Numbered from the stretch's first letter, positions 9,874-18,785 are shown. The stretch: 64,000 nucleotides of DNA from Rhodobacter sp. (GCA_016704435.1 JADJAB010000010.1:62001-126000); one strand, 5' to 3'. Made by a program: numbers and translations. Notes: generated from the letters alone by a model not told the origin.

Positions 9874-11182
9874 CTACTGGATGTAGCCGGAGGCCTTCAT
9901 CTCGTCGGCGACGAGGGCCTGGGCTTCGGCCAAGGCCTCATCCGCGGTCTTCTGCCCGGCAAGGGCGGCCGAGAGGATTTCACCCACCGAGGTGCCAAGG
10001 CCCTGGAACTCGGGGATGGCAACGAACTGGACGCCGACATAGGGAACCGGCTTGACGGTCGGGTTGGTCGGGTCAGCCGCGTTGATGCTGTCGATCGTCA
10101 TCTTGGCGAAGGGCACCTTGGCATATTCCTCGTTCGCATAAAGCGAAGTGCGGGTTCCCGGAGGCACGTTTGCCCAGCCTTCCTTTTCGGCAACAAGGGC
10201 CAGATAGTCCTTGTTGGTCGCCCAGTTGATGAAAGCCTTGGCAGCGTCCTGCTTCTGGCTGGACGACGGGATCGCCAGCGACCAGGCCCAGAGCCAGTTG
10301 CCGCGCTTGCCAAGCCCGTTGTCCGGGGCGAGCGCGAAGCCGACCTTGTCGGCAACGGTCGAATCCTTGCCGGTCACGAAGGAGGCCGCGACGGTGGCGT
10401 CGATCCACATGCCGCATTTGCCTTGCTGGAAAAGCGCAAGGTTCTCGTTGAAGCCGTTGTTCGATGCGCCGGGGGCCGTATTTCGTCATCAGGTTCAGGT
10501 AGAAGTCCAGCGTGGCCTTCCACTCGGGCTGATCGAACTGGGGCACCCAGTTTTCATCGAACCAGCGCGCGCCGAAGGAGTTGGACATGGCCGTCAGGAA
10601 GGCCATGTTCTCGCCCCAGCCGGCCTTGCCCCGCAGGCAGACGCCGTAAACGCCGGTCTCGGTGTTGGTCATGGCCGCGGCGGCGGCTTCGATATCGGCC
10701 CAGGTCGGTGCTTCGGGCATGGTCATGCCGGCGGCTTCCATCAGGTCCGTGCGATACATCACCATCGAGGACTCGCCATAGAACGGCGAAGCCAGCAGGT
10801 TGCCGTCAACGGTCAGGCCGCCGCGGATGGCCGGCAGCAGGTCGTCGATGTCATAGTCTGCGGGCAGGTCGTTCAGGCTGACCAGCCAGCCTTGCTTGCC
10901 CCAGATCGGAACCTCGTAGGTGCCGATGGTCATCACGTCATACTGACCGCCGCCGGTGGCGATGTCGGTGGTGACGTTCTGGCGCAGGACGTTCTCTTCC
11001 AGCGTCACCCATTCGACCTTGATGTCGGGGTTCTTGGCGTAGAAGTCGTCCATCAGACCCTGCATGCGGATCATGTCACCGTTATTCACGGTGGCGACGG
11101 TGATGGTGGTTTCGGCCGAAGCGGCGCCCGCAAAGGCAACGATGGCCGACGCGCCGAGTAGCGCGCGAAGCGAAAAGGTCAT
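9874..11182 (-). CDS. smoE: Polyol ABC transporter substrate-binding protein (one frameshift)
   Basis: Periplasmic solute-binding protein of the sorbitol/mannitol importer, about 435 residues. It has a clear signal peptide (MTFSLRALLGASAIVAFAGAASA) with the start at 11182. Segments typical of the extracellular sugar/polyol-binding family include GGGQYDVMTIGTYEVP and YGVCLRGKAGWGENMAF. The frame breaks in the run at about 10471-10475: one extra C converts KYGPGASNNGFNEN into KYGPRRIEQ. It then resumes through WIDATVAASFVTGKDS, GNWLWAWSLAIPSSS and the final SGYIQ. It is first of the transport genes on the minus strand, downstream of the SorC regulator, and followed by a strong hairpin. Confidence 0.88.
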
Positions 11183-11204
11183 TGATGTTTCTCCCTCAAA
11201 GCGA

Positions 11205-11233
11205 CTGAGCAAATCATCGCTTGCTGAGTAAAT
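11205..11233. promoter_or_regulatory. Candidate operator upstream of smoE
   Basis: Two 10-bp near-identical direct repeats, CTGAGCAAAT (11205) and CTGAGTAAAT (11224), are 19 bp apart, about two helical turns, in the 113-bp gap between the SorC-type regulator gene and smoE. Position and phasing suggest a binding site for that regulator. No experimental motif was available for comparison. Confidence 0.4.
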
Positions 11234-11295
11234 GCCCACATCAGGGGGTGAGTCGTCAAGCCCCTTCTTCCGCTGCACCTGCGAAGGAGGCGGCT

Positions 11296-12255
11296 TCAGC
11301 CGAGGTCGAGAATGGCCTTTGCGGTGGCTTCGTCGGTCACCAGCGCGGTAAGGATGTGGCCGCGCAGCGCGGCACGCAGGGCGCGCACCTTTGCCGGTCC
11401 GGCCGCCACGCCGACCACCTGCCGGGCCGCACCGGACTGGACCTGGACCCCACCCACCAGAGCATTGCGGGGCGATTCCAGATACTTGCCGTCGTCATCA
11501 AAGACCCAGCTTGCAATTTCGCCGGCAGCCCCCTGATCTTGCAAGTTTTTCAGGTCTTCGCGTGAAACGAATCCGTCCAGTGCCAGCGGCGCGTCTTCGC
11601 CCATCTGCCCGACGCCGACAAAGGTCACATCGGCCTCCTGCGCCATCTTGTAGACCGCCTGCACCGGCCGGAGCCGCATGAAGAAGGCGCGTTCCTCGGG
11701 CGTGTCGGAAATCACCGGCACCGGCATCGGGAAATAGGGCACCATCAGCTTTTCCGCGATGCGGCTGATCACGTCATAGAGCGTGGCCGACCCGTCCGGC
11801 GCGATATTGCCCAGAAGCGAGACGATGCGGTGCTGCCGTGCCTCGACCGGGGAGAACTGCTCGGCCATGGCGCGCAGGGCCCGCCCGGTGCCGAAGGCGA
11901 TCACCTGCGGTTCGGGCGTTTTCAGATGCCGCTCCAACTCGGCCGCGGCGGCGGGGGCGATGGCGCGGACCGGGTCGGCGCCGGGGCCAAGCGAGGGCAT
12001 GATGCGCACCCGGTCCAGCCCGAAGCGGTCCTTCAGCGCGGCCTCCAGATCCAGGCAGGCGGCGATGCGGTGGTTCAGACGGACATGGATCAGCCCCTCG
12101 GCCATGGCGCGGCTGACCAGGCGTTGGGCGCGCTGGCGCGAAATGCCCAGCTCTGCCGCGATCTGGTCCTGCGTCAGCCCGCCGACATAGGACAGCCAGC
12201 CGGCGCGGGCGGCGTCGTCCTGGGCCGAAGGCGGGTCGCTGTCCGGGCGGCTCAT
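11296..12255 (-). CDS. smoC: SorC-family transcriptional regulator of the polyol operon
   Basis: 319 residues. The N-terminal helix-turn-helix (GLTQDQIAAELGISRQRAQRLVSRA) is followed by a sugar-binding domain with FGTGRALRAMAEQF, VSLLGNIAPDGSA, VPVISDTPEERAFF, VTFVGVGQMGEDAPL and GVAAGPAKVRALRAAL, the layout of SorC/DeoR-type effector domains. The ATG at 12255 is chosen because it overlaps the HAD gene stop by 4 bp and starts the family-like region; the open frame extending to 12630 is antisense-type noise. It lies directly upstream of smoE and probably represses or activates the smo operon in response to a polyol or its phosphate. Confidence 0.88.
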   Translation of the reverse strand: MSRPDSDPPSAQDDAARAGWLSYVGGLTQDQIAAELGISRQRAQRLVSRAMAEGLIHVRLNHRIAACLDLEAALKDRFGLDRVRIMPSLGPGADPVRAIAPAAAAELERHLKTPEPQVIAFGTGRALRAMAEQFSPVEARQHRIVSLLGNIAPDGSATLYDVISRIAEKLMVPYFPMPVPVISDTPEERAFFMRLRPVQAVYKMAQEADVTFVGVGQMGEDAPLALDGFVSREDLKNLQDQGAAGEIASWVFDDDGKYLESPRNALVGGVQVQSGAARQVVGVAAGPAKVRALRAALRGHILTALVTDEATAKAILDLG

Positions 12256-12935
12256 GCGTTGCTCCTGAAGTCGGGGGCAATCTGGAAGAACTCGGCGAAG
12301 GATGCAAACCTTCGGTGCGGGGTGGCCTCGGGCGGCTCGTCCGGCTGGTCGGAGATCAAACTGGCGGACATGTGGCTGCCGCCGGTGAACCGCCAGACCT
12401 GCATGCCGGCGGCGCGGGCGGCCTGCAGGCCGGTCAGGCTGTCTTCGATCACCAGCGCGCGGGTCGGCTCGGCGCCCATGGCGGCGGCGGCATGCAGGAA
12501 GAGATCGGGTGCCGGCTTGCCATGCGCGACCTGGGATGCGGTGAAGAGCCGCCCTTCGACCAGCGGCCAGAGCCCGGTAAGCGTCAGCGACATCTCGGCC
12601 CGGCGCGGTGACGAAGAGGTGGCAACGCACCAGGGCAACGCAAGGCGTTCCAGCACGTCGCGCACGCCGGGCATGATGGTCAGGCCCTGGCGAAAGCCCT
12701 CCAGCAGCCGTTCGCGGTAATCTGCCTCGAACTCGGGCGGCAGGTCCAGGCCAAAGTCCTGGCGGATGGTCTGCATGACCACGGGATAGCTGCGGCCCAG
12801 GAAATGGCGGGCGACATAATTGAGGTCGATCTGCACACCGCGTTCGGCCAGGGCGGCGACCAGCATCCGGGCCGAGATGATCTCGCTGTCGATCAGTACG
12901 CCGTCACAGTCGAAGATGATCAGGTCGGGGCGCAT
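12252..12935 (-). CDS. HAD-superfamily phosphatase of the polyol operon
   Basis: 227 residues. HAD motifs: the nucleophile in IIFDCDGVLIDSE, motif II Thr/Ser in VATSSSPRR, the Lys in HGKPAPDLF, and the acidic pair in VIEDSLTGL. A helical cap is inserted after motif I, as in beta-phosphoglucomutase or phosphoglycolate-phosphatase-like members. The start is the ATG at 12935; a GTG at 12938 is also possible. It is the first gene of the minus-strand run leading into smoC-smoE-smoF-smoG-smoK-smoS-mtlK and overlaps smoC by 4 bp. A role in dephosphorylating a polyol or sugar phosphate is inferred from context only. Confidence 0.8.
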   Translation of the reverse strand: MRPDLIIFDCDGVLIDSEIISARMLVAALAERGVQIDLNYVARHFLGRSYPVVMQTIRQDFGLDLPPEFEADYRERLLEGFRQGLTIMPGVRDVLERLALPWCVATSSSPRRAEMSLTLTGLWPLVEGRLFTASQVAHGKPAPDLFLHAAAAMGAEPTRALVIEDSLTGLQAARAAGMQVWRFTGGSHMSASLISDQPDEPPEATPHRRFASFAEFFQIAPDFRSNA

Positions 12936-12966
12936 CACGACGCTGCGGCCGGACGGGCGCCACGGA

Positions 12967-13761
12967 TCATCCGTCGATCCGCGCGCCCATGATGGCTATG
13001 GCCCGCTGATAGACTGTAGCCTTGTTCCATTCGTTGAGAACAGCGAAGTTCGGCTCTCCTTCCTGATAGCCCTTTCCGGGCTTCCAGCCTTTCTGCCGCA
13101 GCATATTGGCCGTGGACGCCAGCGCATCGGTGACGTTGTAGAAATCCACCCTGCCATCGCCGTTGCCGTCAACGCCATAGCGCAGCGCGTTGCCGGGAAG
13201 GAACTGGGTATGGCCCAGCTCGCCGTGCTTGGCACCAACGGTCGTTGCCGTGATCGAACCGTTGTCCACCAGTTTCAACGCCCCGATCAGGTGCGGCTTG
13301 AAGAAATCGGGCCTGCGGCAATCATAGGTCAGCGTCTCTATGGCCGAGACGACCTGCGTGTCACCCATGAAGCCGCCAAAGCCGGTCTCCATGCCGTGAA
13401 TGGCCAGCAAGACCCCCGCGGGAACGCCATATTGCGCCTCGAGCGAGTCATAGAAGGCGGCGTTCTTCTTGCGCTTTGACCGGCCCTGGCTGACGATCGT
13501 GTCGGCGCCGCGCACACTGAGGAACTTCTCCAGCGAATACTTGAAGCTCTTCTGGTTGCGGTCGGCCGAGATGGTGACCTTGGAATAGGACGATCCCATC
13601 AGCGCCGCGATGCCCTTTTCGCCCACCCCTTCGGCGCGGGCCTCCTTGGCCATGACGGGTTTCCAGTTGTCGTACCCGCCGCCGCTGTCCGAACAGGGCG
13701 CGGCAAGGGCGGGAAGGGCGAAGGCAAGAAAGAGGCCAGAGAGAAGGGACTTGAGCAGCAC
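12967..13761 (-). CDS. Lytic murein transglycosylase (MltB/SLT_2 type)
   Basis: 264 residues starting at GTG 13761, which has AAAGG about 8 nt upstream and leads directly into a signal peptide (LLKSLLSGLFLAFALPALAA). The domain carries the catalytic Glu in LLAIHGMETGFGGFMGD, then GHTQFLPGNALRYG and DGNGDGRVDFYNVTDALAS, hallmarks of the MltB-like glycoside hydrolase family 103. It cleaves peptidoglycan glycan strands to 1,6-anhydro products in the periplasm. It sits just left of the T6SS locus, divergent from the DUF6484 gene. It may be unrelated housekeeping, but it could also open the wall for the secretion apparatus. Confidence 0.88.
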   Translation of the reverse strand: MLLKSLLSGLFLAFALPALAAPCSDSGGGYDNWKPVMAKEARAEGVGEKGIAALMGSSYSKVTISADRNQKSFKYSLEKFLSVRGADTIVSQGRSKRKKNAAFYDSLEAQYGVPAGVLLAIHGMETGFGGFMGDTQVVSAIETLTYDCRRPDFFKPHLIGALKLVDNGSITATTVGAKHGELGHTQFLPGNALRYGVDGNGDGRVDFYNVTDALASTANMLRQKGWKPGKGYQEGEPNFAVLNEWNKATVYQRAIAIMGARIDG

Positions 13762-13935
13762 GGGGCACCTTTTGACAGAATCCGGATGAACAATAGTTGG
13801 CGGCCCCCCGAATACAAGCCTCTCGGTCCTGCAGGCCGGGCAAGGCGGGGTCGGGATTCCCGTTGCCGTGCGAAAACCGTCGCCGGGACGGCGCAAGGCG
13901 TGTATGCTGGGGGCATTGATTCAGGATTTGACGCC

Positions 13936-14361
13936 ATGATTGCAGACAGACAGATCGTTGACGGCGTGGTGATCGGGATGATCCTTGGCTTTCGGGAGGC
14001 CGCGCCTCTGGTCGTCTTTCCCGGCAACGCGCAGGATCAGGCCATTCCCGCCCGCAGTCTCGCCCGGCTTTCGGCCGCCGATGTGGGTGCCGAAGTGGCG
14101 CTGTTGTTCGAAGATGGCGACCGCGCGAGGCCGCTGATCGTGGGACGGCTGGTCGAACCCGCCCGCGACGATGCAGCACCACTGCTGGTGGCCGATGGCC
14201 AGATGCTGCGGCTGACCGCGAAAGAGCGGATCGAGTTGCGCGTCGTCAAGGCCAGTCTGGTGATGGAGGCTGACGGCCACATCACCCTGCGCGGCACCGA
14301 TCTGGTCAGCCACGCCTCGCGGTCGAACCGCATCCGGGGCGGGTCGGTCAACCTGAACTGA
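13936..14361 (+). CDS. DUF6484 domain protein, T6SS-associated
   Basis: 141 residues, start ATG 13936 (MIADRQIVDGVVIGMI). The compact fold ends in the family signature SRSNRIRGGSVNLN, with LRLTAKERIELRVVKASLVM before it. Proteins with this signature occur in proteobacterial T6SS loci beside TIGR02270-type genes, which is the arrangement here. The repeated short beta segments and the terminal GGSV-N motif resemble spike-associated oligonucleotide-binding-type folds, so a VgrG accessory or cargo-adaptor role is plausible but not established. It is separated by one base from the next gene, so the two are co-transcribed. Confidence 0.8.
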   Translation: MIADRQIVDGVVIGMILGFREAAPLVVFPGNAQDQAIPARSLARLSAADVGAEVALLFEDGDRARPLIVGRLVEPARDDAAPLLVADGQMLRLTAKERIELRVVKASLVMEADGHITLRGTDLVSHASRSNRIRGGSVNLN

Positions 14362-14362
14362 G

Positions 14363-14716
14363 ATGCCCGCCGCTTCCGCCGCCCCCGTCCTGCCCCACAT
14401 CCTGCGCCAGCACGCCGAGCAGGCCGCCTTTCTGTGGACGGTCTATGACCGCGCCCGGCTATTTCCGGATGAGAACCCCGAGATGGACGAATTGCGCATC
14501 TCCCGCCTGCTGGAGCGGCTGGAGGCGCATCTGGACGGGCTGCGGCTGGCCGGGGCCGAGGGGACGAAGCTGGCGCAAGAGCGGTTCAACGAGTTCCCAG
14601 AGGCCGGGGAATTGTTCGTGATCCGCATGCTGCAGCCAGGGGCAGACAAGATGCGGGTTGCGGCGCTGGATCTGGCCAAGGTGCGGGAGTATCTGGCGGG
14701 CCGTCTGGGCGCCTGA
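14363..14716 (+). CDS. Short T6SS-associated protein resembling the TIGR02270 N-terminus
   Basis: 117 residues. The segment LPHILRQHAEQAAFLWTVYDRA and the later LERLEAHLDGLRLAGAEG strongly resemble the N-terminal helices of TIGR02270-family T6SS proteins. Those are normally several hundred residues long with HEAT-like repeats. Here the protein stops at 14716 and the convergent gene's stop codon begins at the very next base, so the rest of the family is absent. It could be a truncated remnant left by insertion of the neighbouring minus-strand cassette, or a genuine stand-alone domain. Function unknown. Confidence 0.65.
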   Translation: MPAASAAPVLPHILRQHAEQAAFLWTVYDRARLFPDENPEMDELRISRLLERLEAHLDGLRLAGAEGTKLAQERFNEFPEAGELFVIRMLQPGADKMRVAALDLAKVREYLAGRLGA

Positions 14717-15652
14717 TCAGCCGCCGTAGTCGGCCATGTCGAGACGGTTGAGAAAGATGTTGCCGTCATAGCCCAGCTGGAACCCATCCCAGTTTTCGCC
14801 ATCGAAGACGAAAATCTCTTTCCAGCCCGCGATCACCAGCTTTTCGGGCGAGGCATGCATCTGGAAGGCATGGCGCAATTCGCGCAACGGCACGATGCTG
14901 TCGCCCTTTTGCACGTTGAGACCCCAGTTCGCGTCGCTCCAATAGCGCTGGCCCTTGAAACTGCGGATCGAGAAAAAGTCGTTCTCGGGCGCCGTCAGCT
15001 CGATCAGTTCATCGCCGCGCAGCGCCAAAGCCAGACCTTCGGGCCCGCCAAGATAGATATGGCCTTCGGCGGTTACCTCAAGCGTGGTGAATTCGCGTTG
15101 GTCCCGGGCAGATCCACCCCCTTCCCATGCGGTGCCGCGCAACCGCAACAGCGTGCCGCCGGTGCCGCAGGCATGGATCATGTTGGGGTTGGGGCCGTGA
15201 ATATCTCGCAGCGCGGGTTGGTCGCCCGGATCAGGCACCAGTTGCCAGACGCCGCCTTCGGCCCGGACATAGCCCACGCCGTCGTCACCGACCACATATT
15301 GCGACCCGTCGTCCAGATGGAACAACCGCCGCAGCGTGCCTTCGGGCAGCGGTGTGACGCTGTCTCCGTCAGGCGTCAGATCATGCATCAACCCGCCGAT
15401 TTCCAGCACCACATGCCGATCTCGCGACAGGCTGGCATGGGTCATGATCGTATCTTCGATCTGCTGGCGGATGGTGTAGGTCAGGCTGGCGCCCATGTCG
15501 ACGTCCAGGACGTAGGAGCGGAAGAATTCTTCGTCATCATCCGACAATTCGAAACTGACGGTATAGCGGGTGCCGCCAAGGTGAAAGCCTTCGACCGCAT
15601 TGATCTGCATGTTTGCGGGGTCAACTTCATCAAAGGTGTCTGGGCTGGTCAT
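14717..15652 (-). CDS. Uncharacterised protein, candidate immunity partner of the PAAR-like protein
   Basis: 311 residues starting at MTSPDTFDEVDP (15652). No signal peptide. The middle and C-terminus show repeated short strands with Trp/Tyr/Gly (QYVVGDDGVGYVRAEGGVW, IYLGGPEGLALAL, RYWSDANWGLNVQ, EIFVFDGENWDGF), which suggests a beta-propeller-like repeat fold. It lies 13 bp downstream of the PAAR-like candidate effector on the same strand, the usual place for a T6SS immunity gene. No family is recognised. The immunity role is inferred from position only. Confidence 0.6.
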   Translation of the reverse strand: MTSPDTFDEVDPANMQINAVEGFHLGGTRYTVSFELSDDDEEFFRSYVLDVDMGASLTYTIRQQIEDTIMTHASLSRDRHVVLEIGGLMHDLTPDGDSVTPLPEGTLRRLFHLDDGSQYVVGDDGVGYVRAEGGVWQLVPDPGDQPALRDIHGPNPNMIHACGTGGTLLRLRGTAWEGGGSARDQREFTTLEVTAEGHIYLGGPEGLALALRGDELIELTAPENDFFSIRSFKGQRYWSDANWGLNVQKGDSIVPLRELRHAFQMHASPEKLVIAGWKEIFVFDGENWDGFQLGYDGNIFLNRLDMADYGG

Positions 15653-15665
15653 GGGGCTGCTAACC

Positions 15666-16654
15666 TCATTTATAGGCGGTTGTGCGCAGCTTGGTCGCCC
15701 GCAGTTCCGCATTGTTTGGCGCGCGCTTGCCACCTTTGCCATCGGGCACCTTTTCGGCCACCGAGGCCAGATAGACCAACAGGATCGTTTCAAGACAATC
15801 CAGCGCCTCTTTCTGCTTGGCTGGCGGCTTCAGCGTTGAGATGCGCGGGTCATTGGCCTTGTAGGCGGCCTTGGTTTCATCAATGGCCTTGCCCAGCGTC
15901 GGTTTCGGGGTTTTCTTCAGGAAGTCGCGCATCTTGGTGGTCTTCAGGTTATGCGGCGTGCCCCGCTTTGGCCCTGTCTTGCCGGCAGGGGTGGAATGCT
16001 TTTTGTTGTGCCAGGCCTTCATGCAGACGCAAGGGGCGCCTGAGGTGGAATAACCCTTGAACGGTTTGAAGTTTCTTCCGTCCTTGCGCTTCGTCTGCGA
16101 CATCTGGTTTTCGAAGTAATGCTCGGATTCGTCGGGGTCCTTGCATTTCGATTTGCCGTGTTCGTGCAACTCCATGCCGATGTCGTTCAGAATGGTCACG
16201 CAATTGGCAAAGGCGGCGCTGGCGGCGCATAGCTCGGGGAAGGGCGGGGTGTTGCCGGGGGGCGAGGAATGGTTGTGGGTAGCCAGGTCGGAAAACCGGA
16301 TCACCGGTCCGCCCTCGAACTTCACGTCAGAGGACCAGCTGTTGAAATACTTCTTGCCGGTGTTCTTCGAGGTAATGACGCCTTTTTCGCGGCGACACCC
16401 GCCTCGGTTCCGGTGGTTTTCGACTCGTCGGACTTGTTCTTGATGTTCACCGTCTTGCCCGAGATGAACACGTTGCCGGTGCCGTTCTCGGTATCCGATC
16501 CCATGCCGAAGCTGGGGTAGGGGATCGGCACGCCGGGGGGCGTGACGGGGCATTCGGGGGGCGTGAAGCAGACATCGGGGAAGACCGCGATGGTCTGCGC
16601 CTGCACCGCCTTGCCCGAGATTTCCAGCCCGTTGGCAAAGACATTACCAGCCAT
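15666..16654 (-). CDS. PAAR-like (DUF4150) T6SS tip protein with C-terminal extension, candidate effector (one frameshift)
   Basis: The N-terminus (MAGNVFANGLEISGKAVQAQTI, FPDVCFTPPECPVTPPGVPIPYPSF, GNVFISGKTVNI) is a DUF4150/PAAR-like domain that caps the VgrG spike. A shift in the T5 run at 16383-16387 (one A missing on the coding strand) separates it from the rest; repaired, AAKKGVITSKNTGKKYFN follows. The roughly 200-residue extension contains NHSSPPGNTPPFPE, GAPCVCMKAWHNKKH and PKRGTPHN, rich in Lys, His and Cys. It may be a toxin domain, but I cannot name it. The DNA is visibly less GC-rich and more Lys-rich than its neighbours, suggesting acquisition. It overlaps the KS-like gene stop by one base. 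Confidence 0.75.
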
Positions 16655-17691
16655 CAGCCCGCCCTCCGAACCGCATGCAGCACGGCTGCGCCGCAGGCCC
16701 CGTCATCGCCCGAGGCCGAGATCAGCACCGGGCTGCCCGGCGCATAGGCGCGGGTCTCGGCCGCAAGGGCGCGCGCCAGCATCACCGGCACCACGGCAGA
16801 GCCGATGTTGCCCAGGCTTTCGGTCGGGCTCCACTGGTCCTGAAACGGCTTGCGGCCGCGTTCCAGCCGCAGCCCCGCAAGGGTGGTTTCCTTGAAGAAA
16901 TACTGCTCTCCGATATGGTCCGAGATGCGGTATTCGACATGCGCCAGTTCAACTTCGGCCTGATCCATCGCCAGCTGATAGGCCCGCGTCATGCCGTCGC
17001 CGCGCAGCGGCAGGTCAAGCCCGTCCTTGTCGGCGCGGTTGTAGATATGCGCCACTTCGCGCGCGAGACCCAGGCCGGTCAGCCGCAACGGGCCGGCTGC
17101 CGCGGTGCACAGGACAGCCGCCGCGGCTTCGCCGGGGATGAAGCCGTTGGCGTTGCCGGGGCAAAGGATGCGGTTTTCGCCCAGATAATGCGCGATGGTT
17201 TGCGCGGTCAGATAGCTGTCGAGGCCAAGGATGATCACCGGGTCCTCGCCGGCGGCGATCAGCCGACGGGCGCGGTCAAGGGCGACAAACCCCGAGGGGC
17301 GGCCATGGGCGATGATCTGCAGCCTGGGTTGGGCGGGCAGGCCGATGATCTCGGCCAGAAGGCGGGCAAACGCGGCCGGGTCGGGGATCGGGCGGCCGGG
17401 GCGGTCCTCCTCGGCCAGGCAGATCAGGATCGGCGCGGTTTCCAGCGCGCCCGGCGCCTGGCTGCGCAGGTCCGACAGCGCGCCGGCCGCCAGATGCGCC
17501 ATGCGTTTCACGCCGATCCAGTTGCGCGGCAGGGGCACCGCGCCGCCGATCAGCCATTCGCCATCCGGCCCCATGAACCGGGTCTCGGCAAAGCCATCCA
17601 GCCGCCCGCGCATCGCCGCGCAGGACGAGGCGGCGTCAAGGCCGACGCAGGTGACCATTCCGGCGGCCTGGATATGCAGATGCTGAGTCAT
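16654..17691 (-). CDS. Beta-ketoacyl-synthase/thiolase-fold protein without catalytic residues, T6SS-associated
   Basis: 345 residues (start MTQHLHIQAAGMVTCVG at 17691). Thiolase-fold landmarks can be followed: GMVTCVGLDA at the start, EDPVIILGLDSYL, NGFIPGEAAAAVL and SLGNIGSAVVPVML near the end. The synthase nucleophile Cys segment is missing (AHGRPSGFVALDRA), and the two His positions read ISDHIGE and GNIGSA. Condensing activity is therefore unlikely. Such proteins occur beside DUF2169 and DUF4150 in T6SS effector cassettes, where they presumably act as adaptors or chaperones. It overlaps DUF2169 (ATGA) and the PAAR-like gene (TGATG), so all three are translationally coupled. Confidence 0.75.
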   Translation of the reverse strand: MTQHLHIQAAGMVTCVGLDAASSCAAMRGRLDGFAETRFMGPDGEWLIGGAVPLPRNWIGVKRMAHLAAGALSDLRSQAPGALETAPILICLAEEDRPGRPIPDPAAFARLLAEIIGLPAQPRLQIIAHGRPSGFVALDRARRLIAAGEDPVIILGLDSYLTAQTIAHYLGENRILCPGNANGFIPGEAAAAVLCTAAAGPLRLTGLGLAREVAHIYNRADKDGLDLPLRGDGMTRAYQLAMDQAEVELAHVEYRISDHIGEQYFFKETTLAGLRLERGRKPFQDQWSPTESLGNIGSAVVPVMLARALAAETRAYAPGSPVLISASGDDGACGAAVLHAVRRAG

Positions 17692-18785
17692 TCCGCGGCC
17701 TCGGGCGTTCGGGCCGCGGGCTCCAGCGCCAGATAGGATTTCCCGGCTGCGCGCGCACGCGCCAGCCCGCGTGACGGCGGACCGACCCAGGCCTCGGTGA
17801 ATTCGGTGATCAGGCGCCGGATCGGCACGTCGCAGCGCCAGGTCAGGGTGAACTGGCGGGCCTCGCAGTCGAAGGCCAGCGTGTCGGGGCGCAACGTGGT
17901 GTCCAGCGCCACCTCGCGGCGGCGGAATATGGTGACCGGCAGGGCGGTGTCGGGCAGGCGAAACTCCTCGCGCCCCTGCGGCGTCATGCCGACGATCACC
18001 ACCGGCGTGCCGGGGGCGGGCGGTGCGATCTGCTGGTCTTGCGGTGCGCATTGGTAGTAGCGCTCGTCGAAATCGGGCGGCAGGAAGGGAAAGATGTTGT
18101 CCTTCCAGTTGTCGTCATAGGTGCCGGCATAACGGACGCGCTGCGGCAGGACGCGGGCGATGGGCCCCAGAGCCATGGGCGCATGCGCACCGAAGGGCGA
18201 AGTGACGGGATCGTCCGACGCCTCGGTCAGGGGCAGGTCGAGGCCGTCGATCCGGCTGCCGGCGCTGACGGTGGCAAAGCCAAGGCCATGGGGATTGTCA
18301 GCGAAGACCGGCGGAGATTTCTCGTCGGCGCGGCTGCGATCGGGGCCGCCAAAGGCGGTGTCGTAGCCAAAGGCGAGGCGGGTGAAGGGAAAGGGCTTGG
18401 TCGCGGTGATCGACGGGCCAAGTGTGCGCCATTGCCGCGGGCCGACCACGTCGAACTGCTTCACCCAAGTGCCGACCCGCAGGCCGACGCGCACCCGCTC
18501 GGCAGGTTGGCCGCCCGGCGCATAGGCGGCGCCCTGCGCGACCACGTCGCACCGTGCCTTGCGAAAGGCGAAATCAGTTTCCCACAGGGGCGCCGACAGG
18601 CCGGGCGCGCCGCCGTATTCGTCGGCCATGATCAGTGGCCGCTGGATCCTGGCGCGTTTCGCCACCTCGCCGGGGGCGGGGAAATCGAAGGTCGCCTTGA
18701 TCACCAGTGACAGGAACTCGCGGCCCGTCCCGTCCATCCCCATGGTGAACTGGGAAAGGTAGCGGGTGGAGGTGCGGATCAGCAT
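17688..18785 (-). CDS. DUF2169 domain protein, putative T6SS effector adaptor
   Basis: 365 residues beginning MLIRTSTRYLSQFTMGMDGTGREFLSLVIKATFDF, the typical DUF2169 opening. Internal matches include AYGGDTAFGG-like (FGYDTAFGGPD), NPHGLGF and YDDNWKDNIFPFLPPDFDERYYQCAP, which is highly characteristic. DUF2169 proteins encoded next to PAAR-like effectors have been described as chaperones that load cargo onto the spike. Here the gene lies between tssH and the KS-like/PAAR-like pair in one minus-strand operon, 18 bp downstream of tssH. No signal peptide, so cytoplasmic. Confidence 0.88.
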   Translation of the reverse strand: MLIRTSTRYLSQFTMGMDGTGREFLSLVIKATFDFPAPGEVAKRARIQRPLIMADEYGGAPGLSAPLWETDFAFRKARCDVVAQGAAYAPGGQPAERVRVGLRVGTWVKQFDVVGPRQWRTLGPSITATKPFPFTRLAFGYDTAFGGPDRSRADEKSPPVFADNPHGLGFATVSAGSRIDGLDLPLTEASDDPVTSPFGAHAPMALGPIARVLPQRVRYAGTYDDNWKDNIFPFLPPDFDERYYQCAPQDQQIAPPAPGTPVVIVGMTPQGREEFRLPDTALPVTIFRRREVALDTTLRPDTLAFDCEARQFTLTWRCDVPIRRLITEFTEAWVGPPSRGLARARAAGKSYLALEPAARTPEAAE

